A stretch of 64,000 nt of DNA from Archilochus colubris (taxonomy: Eukaryota > Chordata > Aves > Apodiformes > Trochilidae): assembly GCA_023079485.1 (NCBI GenBank), contig CM041083.1, forward strand, positions 173,159,480 to 173,223,479, given 5' to 3'. The stretch's first letter is position 1. Every line of letters starts with the position of its first letter. The position numbers and the translations under genes are program-made. Below the pieces are notes generated by a model. The model had not been told where the DNA came from. It did no database searches and saw only the letters and a list, made by a program, of their open reading frames with translations. This document shows, piece by piece, positions 47,001 through 60,821 of the stretch.

Positions 47001-49552
47001 AGAGCAAGAAGCAGAGCTATACAACTGCTAAGAGGCACATTAGGTTTTTTTATGGTTCACTGTGCTAATTAAGATGTCTTATTTTCAATATTTGAGCAGG
47101 AGAGTCTACAGCTAGTCCAGGAGTCTGAGCAGAAAGAGGAAGCAAGGATGAGTGAAGGGAGGCTGAAATGCAACACTTTCCTTTCTTTGGCAGGGCCAGT
47201 CTGTGATCTGCTGCTCTCTGAATGTCTCTGTGTTTGGCTCTTAAATGAAAAGGTGGTTGTGCATTTTATTTTTACATAATTTTTTGAAGTGAGAACTGAG
47301 GGAGTAAGACTCAATGCGAAGCCAGTGCACCTTGGGATGAATGAATAATGGAAGAGGACTATTGCTGCAGCCACATGTGGCATTGTTTACTTGTGTCACT
47401 GTAAATGATTAATGTCGAAAAGCTGAATTTAAACAAGTGAGATTGATGAGAGCTTTACGGGCTATTTTAGGGTAATTTAAAACAGTGCCTATGCTGGATG
47501 GTAAAAAGAAGAATGAAGACAGGACAGCCAGTGCTGTCAGCTTTCCTCCATCCTGATTCAGTCTTTGTACATCCCCGGCCAAAAGCAGAAGTCTTTGGCC
47601 ATGCCCTCCAGAAAGCCAAGATTTTGAATGAATAATGGAGGGGGAAAAACAGAAGGCAGGGGGTAGATTTTAGTCTTGACCACATTGGCATATGCAAAGA
47701 TATTTGAGCTCACTCTTCTACATTAACCCTGTAGCTTGTAGCTTGAGAAGAGTTGGGTGATGGTGGATGCAGAGATACCTGAGATGGCTGGGTGTGTGCT
47801 GGGGGGGAAAGGCAGTGCTCAGATGCAATTTAGCAATAATTGTCTGGGCCCAAACTAGTAAGTTCACACTGTTGAGACTTCCCATCTCCTGTGCAGTGTC
47901 CAGGTTACTGAGATTAATTTATATCTGGATCTTACCCTGTTAAAGAGGTTGGTGTTAAGCTGTGTCTTGGGGTTTCTACTAATGTACCTATCTAGTCCAG
48001 TCCTTGATACCATGAGGGAATTTTTTTAAGACTGTTTAAAAGTGAAATCCCAGTTTTCATAGGTCTTTCAAAGAAAAGACAGGTTATGGGCAAGGGTCTT
48101 CTACAGCCTAGCAACAATTTCTAGGAGATAAAAGGAGCTGTTCCTTAAGCATCTGTTAATAATTTTTAGGGGACATGGGAAATAACAACAACAGTCAAAA
48201 GGCAACCAAGAAACTTATCATGGATGGCTTCAGACAGAGGGCTGTTTGATCTCCTGTGGCCAATAACAAATTTCTTTAGTATTTCTATAAATAATAATGT
48301 TGTCTTCTCAAAACAGGAAGTCCTGTATCCAGTACAAGGTAACTTGATAGCGGACTTAAGTCTTCTGAATGAGAAAGTGTTAGTTACACACCTAAAAAAG
48401 CACAGTTGCTGTGGTACCAGAAATCACAGTCGATTTAAATTTTCTTTCCACAAATCAAGTAGAGCGTTGACCAAAAATCTGGAACTTTAACAGGGACAGT
48501 TTTCCAAAGCTTAAAGCATTTGCTGGCATAACTGGCATAACTGACTGAGCATGTGCACTTTAAGTGAAAAGGTGCTGAGAAAAATCAGGAGTTGTTCAAG
48601 AATATTGTGATAGTTGTTCCAAACTCCATGGTTCCACCAACAAAAAGGGTTATGAGGAACAACAGCAACAACAAAAATACTTATTTAAACAGAAAACCAG
48701 TAAAACGTTAAAAAATATACGAAGAACAGCAATAAATAAATAAAAAAATCAGATTTGATCCCCAATGGAATTAGAAAAAGATTAGGTATTTTTTAAAGCC
48801 TGCTAAAAGCCAAAACAGTTCTCTGTCAGGTAAAAGCTGACTGCTAGATACATATGATAAAATCACAAACACTGTTAGAAAAAGAGGGAAAGGTTGATAA
48901 ATACTTCTTATTTAAATTTATCTGTGACCGTCTGAAAGGCTGGGTAATGGGAAGGGAATTTTATTAGCTGCTAACAAAGACACTTACGGGCAATTTTCTA
49001 AAATTAGATGCTCAGTTTATGCCATGGAGATGCACATTTATTACCTGGAGAGTAATATGAATCATTAGTATTAATTTCCAGCATAACTGTAAGAATGAGG
49101 AACTTCTGAAGTCTTGCTATATGCTCATTGTCATTTTGTTATCTGTAGATGGACCGAAGGGCTTCAGAACGATGCTCCCCACAGTGCTGTGGTTAAAAAG
49201 TTCCAGTTCAGAAAAAAAAGAAAAGAAAAAGAGGAAAAAAATCAAACTGCAAAACCCAAGCCTGTTGGTCACTCATCCTAAGATCCATCAACAGAGATTT
49301 CTGTTTCAGTGGGCTTTTTATTTCTTGTTTTATCAGTCTGCAAGAAGTTGGCAGAGAGCCAGAAGTACCTGGTTGCAACCCCTGTCTCACATGTGTGACT
49401 TTAATGACCACGATGAGCAACATGGTAGGGCACAGGCAACCCAACAAGTCTCTGGAGAGTTGCAAGAACTGTTTCTTCTCACGAGGGATCCACAAGCCAA
49501 CTGGATGAGATGCCCTGTTGGACTGTGTACTCATTAGGTAATGGAATGAGAT
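44033..49552. other. Unique non-coding DNA
   Basis: About 5.5 kb with no recognised gene or young transposon. Contains an A/C-rich tract at 45066-45137. Open frames up to 139 codons (minus, 45965-46384) have no recognisable domain. Confidence 0.55.
45066..45137. repeat. A/C-rich low-complexity tract
   Basis: A run, then AAAC/AACC units, then a short CACACA stretch. Imperfect and low complexity. Confidence 0.9.
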
Positions 49553-49745
49553 AGAGAAGAGAGTGTCAGACTCTTCACAGAGGTGCACGTTGATAGGATA
49601 AGAGGCAGTGGATGGAAGCTGCAATCAAGGAAGTTCTGATGGACATCAGGACTGATTTTGCTCACAGAAGTGGTAAAATATTGGCATAGGCTGCCCTGAG
49701 AGGCTGTGGCATCTCCTGGCTGCACTGCCATATCCATACCTTTAC
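49553..49745 (+). mobile_element. Degraded CR1 LINE 3' fragment
   Basis: Older sense CR1 wording is in the right order: GAGTGTCAGACTCTTCACAG, GAGGTGCACGTTGATAGG, AGGCAGTGGATGGAAGCTGC, GGACATCAGGACTGATTTT, TGGCATAGGCTGCCCTGAGA and GGCTGTGGCATCTCCTGG. The reading frame is lost and no octamer tail is seen; the element fades out near 49745. Confidence 0.8.
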
Positions 49746-52700
49746 AAGCCTGTGATGAGTCCAGTTTGACCCCACCTCCAGGGCTGGATGGGGAAGTCAA
49801 GGTAATTTATTCTATCTCAAATACAAGCTTACATTGCATTTGGGGTACCCCCATATCTCAGTTAGTATCACAGCATGTATTTCAAATTAATGACTTTGGC
49901 TTTTAATTGACAGACTAAAAATGGGTTTATAATTACCTTGGAATCTGAGGGAGCATTCAGACATCCTGAAATCGTCATGAGATATAACTCAAGAAGTTTA
50001 ATAGCAAACTCTGAGCACGGCAACAAGTCTCCTGGCTTGAGGAGGCAAACATTTATCTTCTACCAGATGTTTCTGGAGTTCTCTGAAAAGATGGAGCTTC
50101 AGAGTGTACTGTTAGCACCTGAGATCTTGCCCTTAGTGAAATCTCCTGGTTTCAATTTTATATTCATAAAGCTACCTAGCAAGCAAACCCACAGCATTAA
50201 TTTTTTGTGGTCTTCTGTTGCCTGAAGGTAGTTTTAGTGGTGGTTGCCTAGTCATAGCAGTAAGATAACCCTTTTCAACAGTATGGTTTTGATGGGAAAC
50301 TGCTTGAATGAAAACACTTCTGAAAACATTTGCACCGAACACTCAAATTAGGTCTAGTGGATTTATTTCACCTTGGTTTAGTAAAAATTGTCTATCTCCT
50401 CTCAAGAAAAGTGAAACTGTGGCAGAAATCATTAGTTATAAGGCAAAATCCATCAGGTCAAACCTGTCTTTTTTCTGTATCAGCTAGTATTAACCAATGA
50501 ATCCGTCAGTGGTGAAGATTTCCATACATTATGAAACTGAACCATACTCAATTTGTGCTCTAGGTGCAGTTTCTGAAGCCTACTAAGCACAATAAAACCA
50601 CTTTAGCTAGTTGAGATCTTGCATTTTTTGTTTATTAGCCTGCCTTTGAATTAGATTTAAAGGTTAAACTTATTTGGAGTTCTCATTTGATTTCCTAAGA
50701 GCCCATAGATTAGGAAAATATATGTGGCAGTATTTGATCCGTTCAAACTCAGAGGTTTGAAAAATCAGCTGAAACATTTTCTGAGAACACCTATTTCTTG
50801 GCTCTGTTAGATTTCTAGTATTTGGGGATTTTTCTTCCCTTCTCCAAGAAAAATAACTTTCACTGTGCAAGAATGCAAGCCCTTATCTTTTTTCCTAAGG
50901 CCTGCATCTTGATATGCTTGCAATGTGATGCTAACACGATTCCTCTAGGAGTAACATGATAGTTTTCAGCAGAGGAAGGCTATCCAAACTTAGCCAAAAT
51001 ATGGCATTTGGAAAAGTAAGCTGTACATCATCTTTCTAAATGAGTCAAATGCAATCAGATTGCAAATAGCTGGCCTTCTTAAGCTTCCTTGGAAATTTCA
51101 TAGACAGCTCAGAGCAGTATGATTTAAAGGTAAGGATTAGCATTTGTATGACTCAAAGTGGAAAAATGAGGTATAGATCATGAGCTCAAGCTCTTCTAAC
51201 ATGATATCTCTTTAGTTTAATAAAACAAGGCATTATTTTGGGGGAGGAGCTAGGCAAAAGGGATATTGTCTGAGCAGAGATTAGGAGCTCATTCACCAAC
51301 AAAAGAATGCAGAGGTTTTGGTGACTGCAGCTATCTCAAGATCTTGATTTAATTCCTGCATTTTGAAACTATTGTTTTAATCACTAGAGAAAGAGTGGCA
51401 TTTTTAAAACACTAATTCCCACCTGCCTGGGTTTCTTCATTAAACTCTGTTGACAAATGTCTGCAAGGAACTTTAGGAGCAATTTTACATGAAACATTAC
51501 ACTAGAATATCTTGTAAAAACAAGATTACTGTGTTCTTACATGCTTTCCCCCTTACTCTTTTTCATTGCCTTTGTGTTCTCCTTCCTGTTTAGATGTGTG
51601 GCCAGCTAGATGATTTTCAAAGGCTCCAGGGCTCAGGCCTTAAGTCCAGACTCCCACTGATGATGGAGGGCTCAAAGGAAGAACACCAGCAGCTTTGCCT
51701 TCTCAGAGTGTGAGTTTCACCAAAAGGAAGGGGAACTTGAGTTTTCTGGAGTTTGTCACTGAACCTCTAGGTGAAACTGAAGAATTATGTTTGCACTTCA
51801 GGTCAGATCTGCTGAGAAATGCCTGTGAACACCAGTACATTGGAGAAATGTATTCAAGAACATTTCATCCTTGTGAAAATATTACCCTGTTGCAACTGCC
51901 AAGGTCACTGAGACCCGAAGTGATCTGCTGGTCATGAAAGTTAAAGATGCCTGGCGGCTACTATAATTAAGTTACGAGAGCTAGGAGAATGGGGGAAGCA
52001 GTTTTCCCACAAATATTTATTTGAATTTGAAAGTTACTTTAGACATGACCATGCTCAGAAATCTGGAGTTCTGGTGTTTGGTTTTTGTTGGTTTTTTTTT
52101 TCTTTCTACTCGACATTCAGGCACTAAAGCTGGATGCAAGTGCCCAGGCTGTTCCAGTTTCCAGAGCCCTTTGCTTCAGCCTGACTGAAGAGTAGAAGGA
52201 ATGGCTCAGGCTTGCATCAAACACTGTGGACATTTTGGATTCTTGCAACTATTCATTTGCATCTCATGGGCGAAATTTATTCGATTACCTGGAGGAGAGA
52301 TACTAGCAGAGAGATAGAACAAGAAATGTATTTTAATTTTCGACCAGGGTTTGTTCGTGGATGAACCTCCAAAATAAAAGAATGGTGACATTTGGATAAA
52401 CTGCCTTTATAACCTGTAGCTAATTTTTGTCATATCAATGTATGCCTTCTGAGAAAGCTTTAAAATTCATATTGTCTGTCTATTTGAAAATGCTCTTTTG
52501 TTTGCTTTAAATTCTGCTTTCTGTATTTTGGTTAATTTTCCTTTTCCCCTCATGGGGTGCTGACTTAGCAGCTTTCACAGGCAGGTATGTGCAATATCAA
52601 AAACCTACTATCTCTAGGCTCTGGCATAAAGTGGAAAAGATATCTGGCACTCCTTCTCTGTGGTTCCCACTAGATGAAAATCTGCAACACTGAGTGTTAG

Positions 52701-55700
52701 AGAAATCAGGAGATGACCAAAAAACACAGAGTTCATATGTGTGAAACTGAAGTGCAAAGGGTGGTAATATAATAGGTTTTATGTGGCATATGTTATCCCT
52801 GTGCCACCAGAATAAACGTTCAGCTATTTCTATTGTTGCTTACAACAGAGATATAGAATTTTAAAAATATTTGCAGCAATAAATGGCAGAAACCCTCCAG
52901 TTATGTCTCATGGTTTTTTAACACACACTGTACAAAGAACATTCAGCATCTTAAAGCACAATTAACCTGCAGCTAGCTGAGGGATTAAACATGACTATTC
53001 TCAACTTGAATGACCCCTTCCCCTAAGTCAAGCTGCCCATTTAGCGCCCTTAATAAATACAGGGATAATTTAAACCATGTGGCTGCAAATTGAAAACATG
53101 GGCTTTTGAACTATGTATTTTCTTTCTCATGTTGGAACTCCTCCCTGGAGATAGTCTCAAGTCCCATGATCTTGTAAAAGACAAATCTGTGTATCTTTTT
53201 TATTAAGTGTTTCATGATATATATTTTTTCAGCTCCATTACAGTGGATGCATCGAAAAGATGTATTCCACTGACAGTACACAATACCCTCAAAGGCTCTT
53301 AATCCATTTATCAACTCAAACTAATAAAAGTAGGATAATATTTCCATGAAAAAGAAACGTTTTAAAAGCAGCTTGACAGATTGGTAGAATACATCAATTA
53401 AGTGTACGGAGAAATAGGAGGAAAAATGGGGATCTTACTTTCTTTGCTAGCATTAGAATTAATAAAAAAAAATATTTAATCTGTCCTTCAACAGGAAAAA
53501 AATAGAGTTCATTCCAAGCTTGCATACCTTGTGGTTTGAGCTGAAGAATGTTACACTCAAGTCTATATTCAACTACTGGTTTAAATTATAGTCTTTAGAA
53601 AATAATCTACCATTCACTTTAATTAATATCAACAATCACAGTCAGTTGGGAAAAAAAAAACCACCACCACACAACACAGCATGCTAATGTGAAATTAAAA
53701 AAAGTTTCTGTCCATTTTTGTTTCATAAAAAAACATCAAAGAGTCTCATCTATTTGGCAGCATTTGTACCCAGTAACCTTGGGCTTCTTTCATGTTGATC
53801 CAAGGAAGGTTCACAACCAGTTTTCTCTAGTTGGTGGCTGATGAGGCACATCTGGCCCCATCATTTCATCTGCGGTCAGGAGAGACACAAAGTGCTCTGC
53901 TAGACTATTTTACCACAAGCTCTCTTTAGTACCTTCTTCCCCTGAGACAAAATCTTTAGGCTTGTCTTTTCTACCACCGTTTTGTGATTTATCCCAATAG
54001 AAAAAGTAGTGCCTGAGGTTCCTCTCCAGCACTGGGCTGGAGAAGACAACTTTCAACATTCGATCTCACATCCTAAAGGCTAACTTTGCTGTGCCTTTTT
54101 CTTCTTAAACTGGCAATGCTGAGGAAAAGGATCCTGTCCTGATGATGGGATATTCCTGTCCTCAGCTGAAAGGTCCACATGTCACTGAAAACTGGGTGGT
54201 AGCAAAGCAAAAAAGCATTGGAGGATGTTTTGCTCTGCAAATATTTCATGCAAGGACTCATATGGAGCCAAAATGGTTCAACACTACACAGTGGTGAATA
54301 AATCTGGCCTCTGATGAGTTCAGTGGGCAGGTTTGAGAGCCTCTGATTGAGTACTCGTGTTGAGTTGCTCTTCTAGGCTGATATCAAAGATCATGATTAG
54401 TATTAGTGATAAAATTGTCTTCATAGTGTCATCCTGGAACCTGTGCACACTCCTTGGATCAACAATGTGTCCCTTCTACTGACAGTTGGTTGGAACAAAC
54501 TGAGAAATATTAGGGCACAATATATTGAGGCCTTGTGATAAACTATTATTTTTCAGATCATAAGGTAAAGCAGTTCCAGAGGCAACATTTTGTGGAGTAT
54601 ATTACCCCTGAACAGCAACATTAATTTCTGCTTCATTATTCTGTCACACTACCACCAACTTAATAAAGCTCCTCTTGTGAAACACAAGGCAGCAGCATAC
54701 CCTTCCAAAACTTAGCCAAATGATTGCAATTAGCCAAACAGAATTTTTTTTCAGTGTTTCCTCTATTTTCTAACAGTACACTGAATATATTTGGACCATA
54801 TGGTTGTGTCAGTACTACCGTCCCTTATCACTGAATGAGTTGTCCACAGTGAATTTCTTACATTTCATTGCACCTTCTCTTCTGTGAGGATATAGAATGA
54901 GAAAGAAACCTATGCCTTCAGATCTTAAGAAGGGTTTGCACATGATGCATCCAGTTTCCACAGGTCCTTCAGAGTGCCCACAGGTCCTTCAGAGTGATGC
55001 AAGTAGCAGTCCAGTTCACCCTTGGGAAGTTAGCACTTGGCATGGTCAGTGTTGCTTGTCTGGGCCAACAGGTAGGGCCCACAATGAGAAACCTGTTCAG
55101 TGGGAAACCTGATGTTAATTTATTGTCAGATTTCTCAATTTGGTTTTGGAGTTTTTAAAAGGTGGTGAGGAAGAGGTTAACTGACATTCCTAGATAATTA
55201 GTTTTTTCATGAGGCTCCAAAATTATAACTGGCAATTTTGCTTGACTAACCAGGAATGCAATTAATAAGTATTTTTTTTTTCACAGTTTATTGCTTACAA
55301 ATTTATGACTGTACAGTGATGTGCAATAAATTTGTATATTTTCCTTGCTTTGTGCGTTGCCCTCCAGTCCCACTCCTGATGTGAGCACACTACATTTTTC
55401 CTCAAGAAAGAAAGTAAAAGTGGTAAATGCATGAGGTAGCTCAGCCCTGCATCTCATTGGCTCTTACATTCATGCAGTTTGCTGGCAAGTGAAGTCTCTG
55501 CTCATGTGCCAGAGTGACATCACCTCCATGGCATCAGGGAAACTTTGATATATGATAGAAAGGTAGAGGAAGATTGTGTTACCTCTGTCAGAAAGTCTGC
55601 CAAATGAAAACAAGCAATGCTGCGTGTAAGTTACACGTACAATGGGGATCATTCTAGATGAGGTTCAGTGCTTTGCTGAATGGGGCCTTTTTTGAGTTTC

Positions 55701-57689
55701 TAATATTGCAGGTTTTCTGTGGGTACTTTCTCTTGGCCTTGTCTTTGTGTTTGTCTTTCTTCTATTTCAGTGCTGCTTAAATACCTGAGGAATCCCTTCT
55801 GTCAACAAATAAAAAGAGAGAAGTTGATGACTGCAGCTGATTGGGCATCAACTGCTAGTTACCTAACTTTAAGTTAATATTTATATCAAATCCCCCAACT
55901 TTGAAATGGAGGTTTGTCTTGATTTAGTTTATTCCTTATGGTATCAAAATGTGGTGACAGCTTAAAAAAGAAAAATAACATACTGCTTCAGGGAGCAAAA
56001 CCAGACTACAGCATTTTTAATGGTTTTAATTATATTACAGCACTGCTGGTCTTTTTTCTAAGTATTCACTCCTCATTTTTCTTTTGTTAGTAGCCAGTTG
56101 ACAAGGGGAAGCTCTAATTCCCTCCTCATATTATTATGTTCAGCTTTGTAAATTCCAGTTGGAAACATTTTGTTTATCAGAGCTATATGAAGACTTGTTA
56201 AGTGGGTCTTCATTAGCTTCAGCTTTTGAAAGATCCATCTGGTTAAAGCAAAAGCACTTTGCTCCTCTTTTCCTGTGCTTACACATTGATTCTCCTGGTA
56301 GAAACTTTTCAGCTCTGTACAGGGGAGAGAGATCACATCCGGATCCATGCAAGGAAATCCTGCAGAGTGAAACATTCCTGGTTATGAACACTGGTAATAA
56401 GGAAATAGCTGAGGAAGAGCTGGAGCAGCCTGACACATATGGTTGGCATCTCTGCTTCTGGGGCATATAGTGCCGAGCTCAGGTGCCAACACCTATGGGA
56501 CAACATTTCCACCCTGACTCTGCTGGGCCAGCTGGCATCTGATGGACTGAAAGCCCAATGTAAAAATAGGGCAAGAAGAAGTGGTTTGTGGAGGGCCCTG
56601 TCTGGGACAGAGGGTCCATGTTCATAAACTTATGCACGTGGATGTTCCTCAAAATGAAAATGGTGGTATAAAATTATAGTTTCGAGGGAATATTTTGAGC
56701 CTGTATGAAACTTCCAGCCACTTCCTGTAGGGTCTTTCAAAAGGTCTTCTGTCCCTCCAGGCTCAAGAAATCCCTCATGGGCTTCAGGCCCAGGGAAACC
56801 CTGGCAAATTTGCAGTCCTGCCAATGTATCTGTGGAAGGGAACTGACAAGAAAAGGATTTTTTTTCCATATGGTTTTGAGTGAAATTGTCTGAGAAATAA
56901 AAGAGAGGGGAGGACAGGGAGAATTAGCTCACCCTTTGCCAGGAAACCCTGCCATTTTGCCACTTCCAGCATGAAAAACAGCTTTGTGACTGAAACTCTG
57001 CCAAGAAAGTGCCAAATAGAGTGTAAATTCTGTATAAAGGTTTGTGTGTAGAGGCTGGGTCTTTAAAGATGTTATCTACCCATCTCATCTTTATTTCAGC
57101 ATTTGCAGTTGTTGAATGCTTGAAAAAGAAAAGAAAGGAGTAGTAAATTACAGGAATAGGGGAAAAATCAGAAGAAAAACCTCCACTTCACAGCTGGAAA
57201 ATTGGTCTTTATTATGCTTCTGTTCCCCATGATTGTTTTCTGATTTGGAGCTCAATAGCTATACATGATTTTTAAACAGTCTTTAAAATGCCCATGTACA
57301 TTTTTAAAGTGTTTAATCCTCACAGTTGTATCAACATACAGCAGACTCATACAAGGACAGTAAAAAATGCGGGGTGAGCTTGCAGGAAACTGGAGATGTG
57401 TCACCACTGAAAGCTGCCATCATTGACCTGACAGATTTTAAGGGATTGTATTGATTCACTTGAAGTTGCCTCAGTGCAAGGAAACAAACTGGGTGATCTC
57501 TTGAGATCCACCCTATCCCTTGACTCATTGATCTTATGGATTTTCTAGAGACAATATAGAGTTTGTTATTTTCTGCTGTTCCTAGCAACAAAATAAACTT
57601 TGTGGAAATTAAACTTCTATTTTGGCAAACAGACACCCTGATGGGAACTCAAAAGGCAGCAAGAAGATGCTTAGAAAACAACCTACAAG
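49746..57689. other. Long unique AT-rich non-coding stretch
   Basis: About 8 kb without a recognised gene or transposon. Open frames are short (up to 108 codons). A 20-bp tandem duplication lies at 54958-54996. Conserved non-coding elements may be present but cannot be judged from one sequence. Confidence 0.55.
54958..54996. repeat. Two-copy 20-bp tandem duplication
   Basis: CCACAGGTCCTTCAGAGTG occurs twice, with a single C between copies, giving a 20-bp period. The copies are identical, so the duplication is probably recent. Confidence 0.95.
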
Positions 57690-57955
57690 GAAAAGTTGAG
57701 AGAATGGGGCTTGTTTTTCTGGAGGAGAAGAGACAAAGGGGGATGTGATACATTTTCCAGAATGCAAATGCTGTAACAAAGAGAACAGTGATTAAAAATG
57801 TTCCCTGTGGCTGTTAGGAAAAGGTCAACAGGAATTTAGCTTAATTTGCAGCAAGGAAGATTTGGGTTCCATGGTACAAAGCGACTTCTCAACTATAGGG
57901 GTGATGAAACACAGCCTGCTTAGGGAGGCTGTGGCTCTCTCCATTTGCCTTCAAG
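57690..57955 (+). mobile_element. Degraded old CR1 LINE fragment
   Basis: Old sense CR1 wording: GAAAAGTTGAGAGAATGGGG (EKLREWG, the ERLRELG block), CTGGAGGAGAAGAGACAAAG (LEEKRQRG), TTAATTTGCAGCAAGGAAG, GATTTGGGTTCCATGG, GATGAAACACAGCCTGC and TTAGGGAGGCTGTGGC. Many substitutions and indels are present; the 3' UTR is not recognised beyond about 57955. Confidence 0.7.
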
Positions 57956-60372
57956 AGGAGGAGAAAATGACATCTGTCAGGGGGTCACATCCTCTTTATT
58001 GCCCCAGGAGTGAGATGGATCAGGTGACGCTGAGCCTCTTCCAGTCTTTTGTCTATGAAAAAAATGGGATCCATGGGCAAATTGCCTCTTCTGACTCCTG
58101 GCAGATTGGCTTTGAACTGATGCTTGTGAGAGGTTGAGTCCTCCGATGTGCTGGCTTTCAGCCACACCAGCCCTGCTGGCCTGTGCGTGCTGGTGGGCTG
58201 GGCATCTTCTCCACAACCTGAGTATCCTCATGGGTGTGGGTTTTGCCCAAATCCCTGTTCACCCTGTTCAGGATGATTGCTGACTGCTTGGGTGTGCCCA
58301 ATTTACCCATTCCAGCTGTGGCCACCTGGCTGAGCTGTAGCCAACCTTCATGGCTTCAACAAAGCAACATTTCCCTTGCTCAGGTGTCAGGTAAACACAC
58401 AGAGTGACACCTTCAGGTGCTGAAAGGGGTTTATGAATGATGTGAAACCTGACAAAACACCCACTCTGCTCTCAGCTCAGCAGCTGAGTTCCTTCCTGCC
58501 AGGTTTGTGATTGCCACCTCATCTACCTGTGATGCTAAGGTGAGAATGAATGAACTGATGAGAATTTCCTCCTGGCTTCCCTAGGAGGAGAATAAAAACC
58601 ATCATTGTGCTACCACAGCCAAATTTCTCTCTTTTGTCATTAAAACTTACTGGAAACACAGCTTAGGTGCAGATACTAGCATCTGTGAATCTAGGAGTTA
58701 TTTCTTCTAATGACCACTTAAGGGAAATACTTGTAACACTGAAAAGCTGAATCCCCATGTTCCCTGCAGTAATAAAAGCACCATAAATAGATTTCCTAGT
58801 CAGGCACTACCCTATTCATAGCAATGAACTCCCTGCAACTATTCAAATCCCCATAAACTGTTCTCTTTGTAAAATGGATTCCACTAAACACTTGTCAGTA
58901 AAAATGATGGAAGAGGAATCAAGCTTGATGCCAACCTCCAGTAGGAAGGTCTCAGGTAGAGCAGCACCCTGTGCCATTCTCCCAGCATGCAGAGAGGTGT
59001 TGTTCCATTTGCAGAAAGGTTGACTGAAACCAGAGGGAGCTCAGATGTACATCTGAGAGTCAAATGGCACCCAGGTTTTATAGGTCCCAGAGACTTCTTT
59101 TCCTCAGCACTCCTCTCAGACCAGCTGGGAACTGAAATTTCACCCCAAACGATGCCCCAACACGTCCTGTTTGAGCCACAGCAGCAGCAATGGAGGACAA
59201 GTAGCCCTCTGGGAAGGTTGCCCCAAGGGACAAATGTGCCTAACCTCTGGAAGCAGCTGCTGGCATCCAAATAAAAGGGCTGAAGCAGGGTTTGAGCAGG
59301 CAGCAGTTACTGAAAAGAACAAGGTCTAAGCAGGGGACCCAGGGGGTGAAAGAGGCACGGAGGGAATGCTAGGCTCCATAATGTCTCTGTTGAGAGTCCT
59401 GATGGTACCACATCCACTACAGAGCCTGTGTGGAGCTGATCTCAAAGGAGTCTTTGTTACGAGGCTTTTGCAAAACAGCTGTATATTTTTAAAGTTTTCA
59501 TTATTAAAATATTTTGCAAAGACTTCTTGCAAAACTGCCCTGTTCTGTAGAAAGAGGCTTGGCAGGCCAGGATGCTGAAATGCCAGACTGAGGTTTCAGC
59601 AGGTCCTGCAGCAGCTGACACAGAGAGTAGTGGCCAATGACTCTGAGCCCTGCCAGCTTCTAATGAAAGCTAGAGCTAATTTTAAGCTAATTCTATGCTG
59701 AATGTTCCGATTGGTCTGGCCACAGGGAGCCGTCTACAGATCATTTTAATCTCTTTTATGTTTCTGTGTCTGATTTTAGAATAGAGCATGCCCTGCTTTT
59801 CAAGTTCAGAATATTTTCTGAATTAATTTACAAACTAGGCAGTGTGAAAACTTCACTACAGCTAATGACTGATGCTGTCAGTATTTATAATCTTAAGGGA
59901 ATTTCTTTCTTGCATTCCTCTGCACACTTTGACCTACCTCCTGCAGTAAAAGCACATTTTTAGTAGTTTGATTCAACTTCAAATGTGAAATGAAACCAGA
60001 AAGCTTTCTGCCTTTTATCAAATGAGATTTTCAATAAGTAGTTAACTTACCTGAGTTTTGTATCTACACATTTGTAACCTTTCTAAACCCTCCTCCTCTC
60101 TCCTCCTACACTCTGCCACCTCTGGTTCATTTCATCTCTAAAATTTTGCAAACTTTGATGTTAAAGCACAAATTTCAGCCCATGCCACAGCTTTCCAATC
60201 CTGACCAGCCATGGGGGACTGGCTTTTCAAAAGAGGCCAGTTTTGCTGTTGGGAAGAGACCAAACCCTTCATATGCTGTAATAGGAACACTTTCTATTGT
60301 TTTCCAATAGAAAAACAATAATAGCAATACTAGCAAGACAAGGCTTGGTAACATAGCAAGACTCTGCCTGAA
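57956..60372. other. Unique non-coding DNA
   Basis: About 2.4 kb with no recognised element. The 128-codon minus-strand frame at 58884-59270 overlaps a 95-codon plus-strand frame; neither has a recognisable domain. Confidence 0.5.
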
Positions 60373-60821
60373 AGAGTCCAGCATAGAACCACCAAGATCA
60401 AGGGAGTGGAACATCTCCCTTATGAGGAAAGGCTGAGGGAGCTGGGGCTCTTCAGCTTGGAGAAGAGGAGAATGAGGGGTGACCCCATTAATGTTTATAA
60501 ATATGTAAAGGATGAGTGCCAGGAAGATGGAACCAGGCTTTTCTCAGTTATGTCCAATGATAGGACAACAGGCAACAGGTACAAGCTGGAGCGTGGAGGT
60601 TCCACATAAATATAAGTAAAAACTTTTGCACTGTGAGGGTGACAGAGCACTGGCACAGGCTGCCCAGGGAGGTCGTGGAGTCTCCTTCCCTGGATACATT
60701 CAAAATCCACCTGGACGTGTTCCTGTGTGACCTGCTACAGGTGACCCTGCTCTGGCAGGTGGGTTGGACTCGATGGTCTTTTGAGGTCCATTCCAACCCC
60801 TAACTTTCTGTAATTTTGTGA
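60373..60821 (+). mobile_element. CR1 LINE 3' fragment
   Basis: This sense CR1 copy begins in late ORF2 at GAGTCCAGCATAGAACCACC and ends with TTTTGAGGTCCATTCCAACC and an ATTTTGTG relic of the octamer. It has the 'CACCTGGACGTGTTCCTGTG' tail type shared with 28619-28762 and 36106-36314, which suggests one subfamily contributed three copies. Confidence 0.95.
60406..60609 (+). pseudogene. CR1 ORF2 C-terminal remnant
   Basis: This 67-codon open segment shows [26 protein letters not shown], then the variable linker and [19 protein letters not shown]. It stops at TAA where the LNISKNF-type block is frameshifted; the EHWHRLPRE region continues in another frame downstream. Confidence 0.8.

Noticed and set aside
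48519..48543. Short repeat CTGGCATAACTGGCATAACTG
   Set aside because: A 10-bp unit just over two copies long; too small to be informative.
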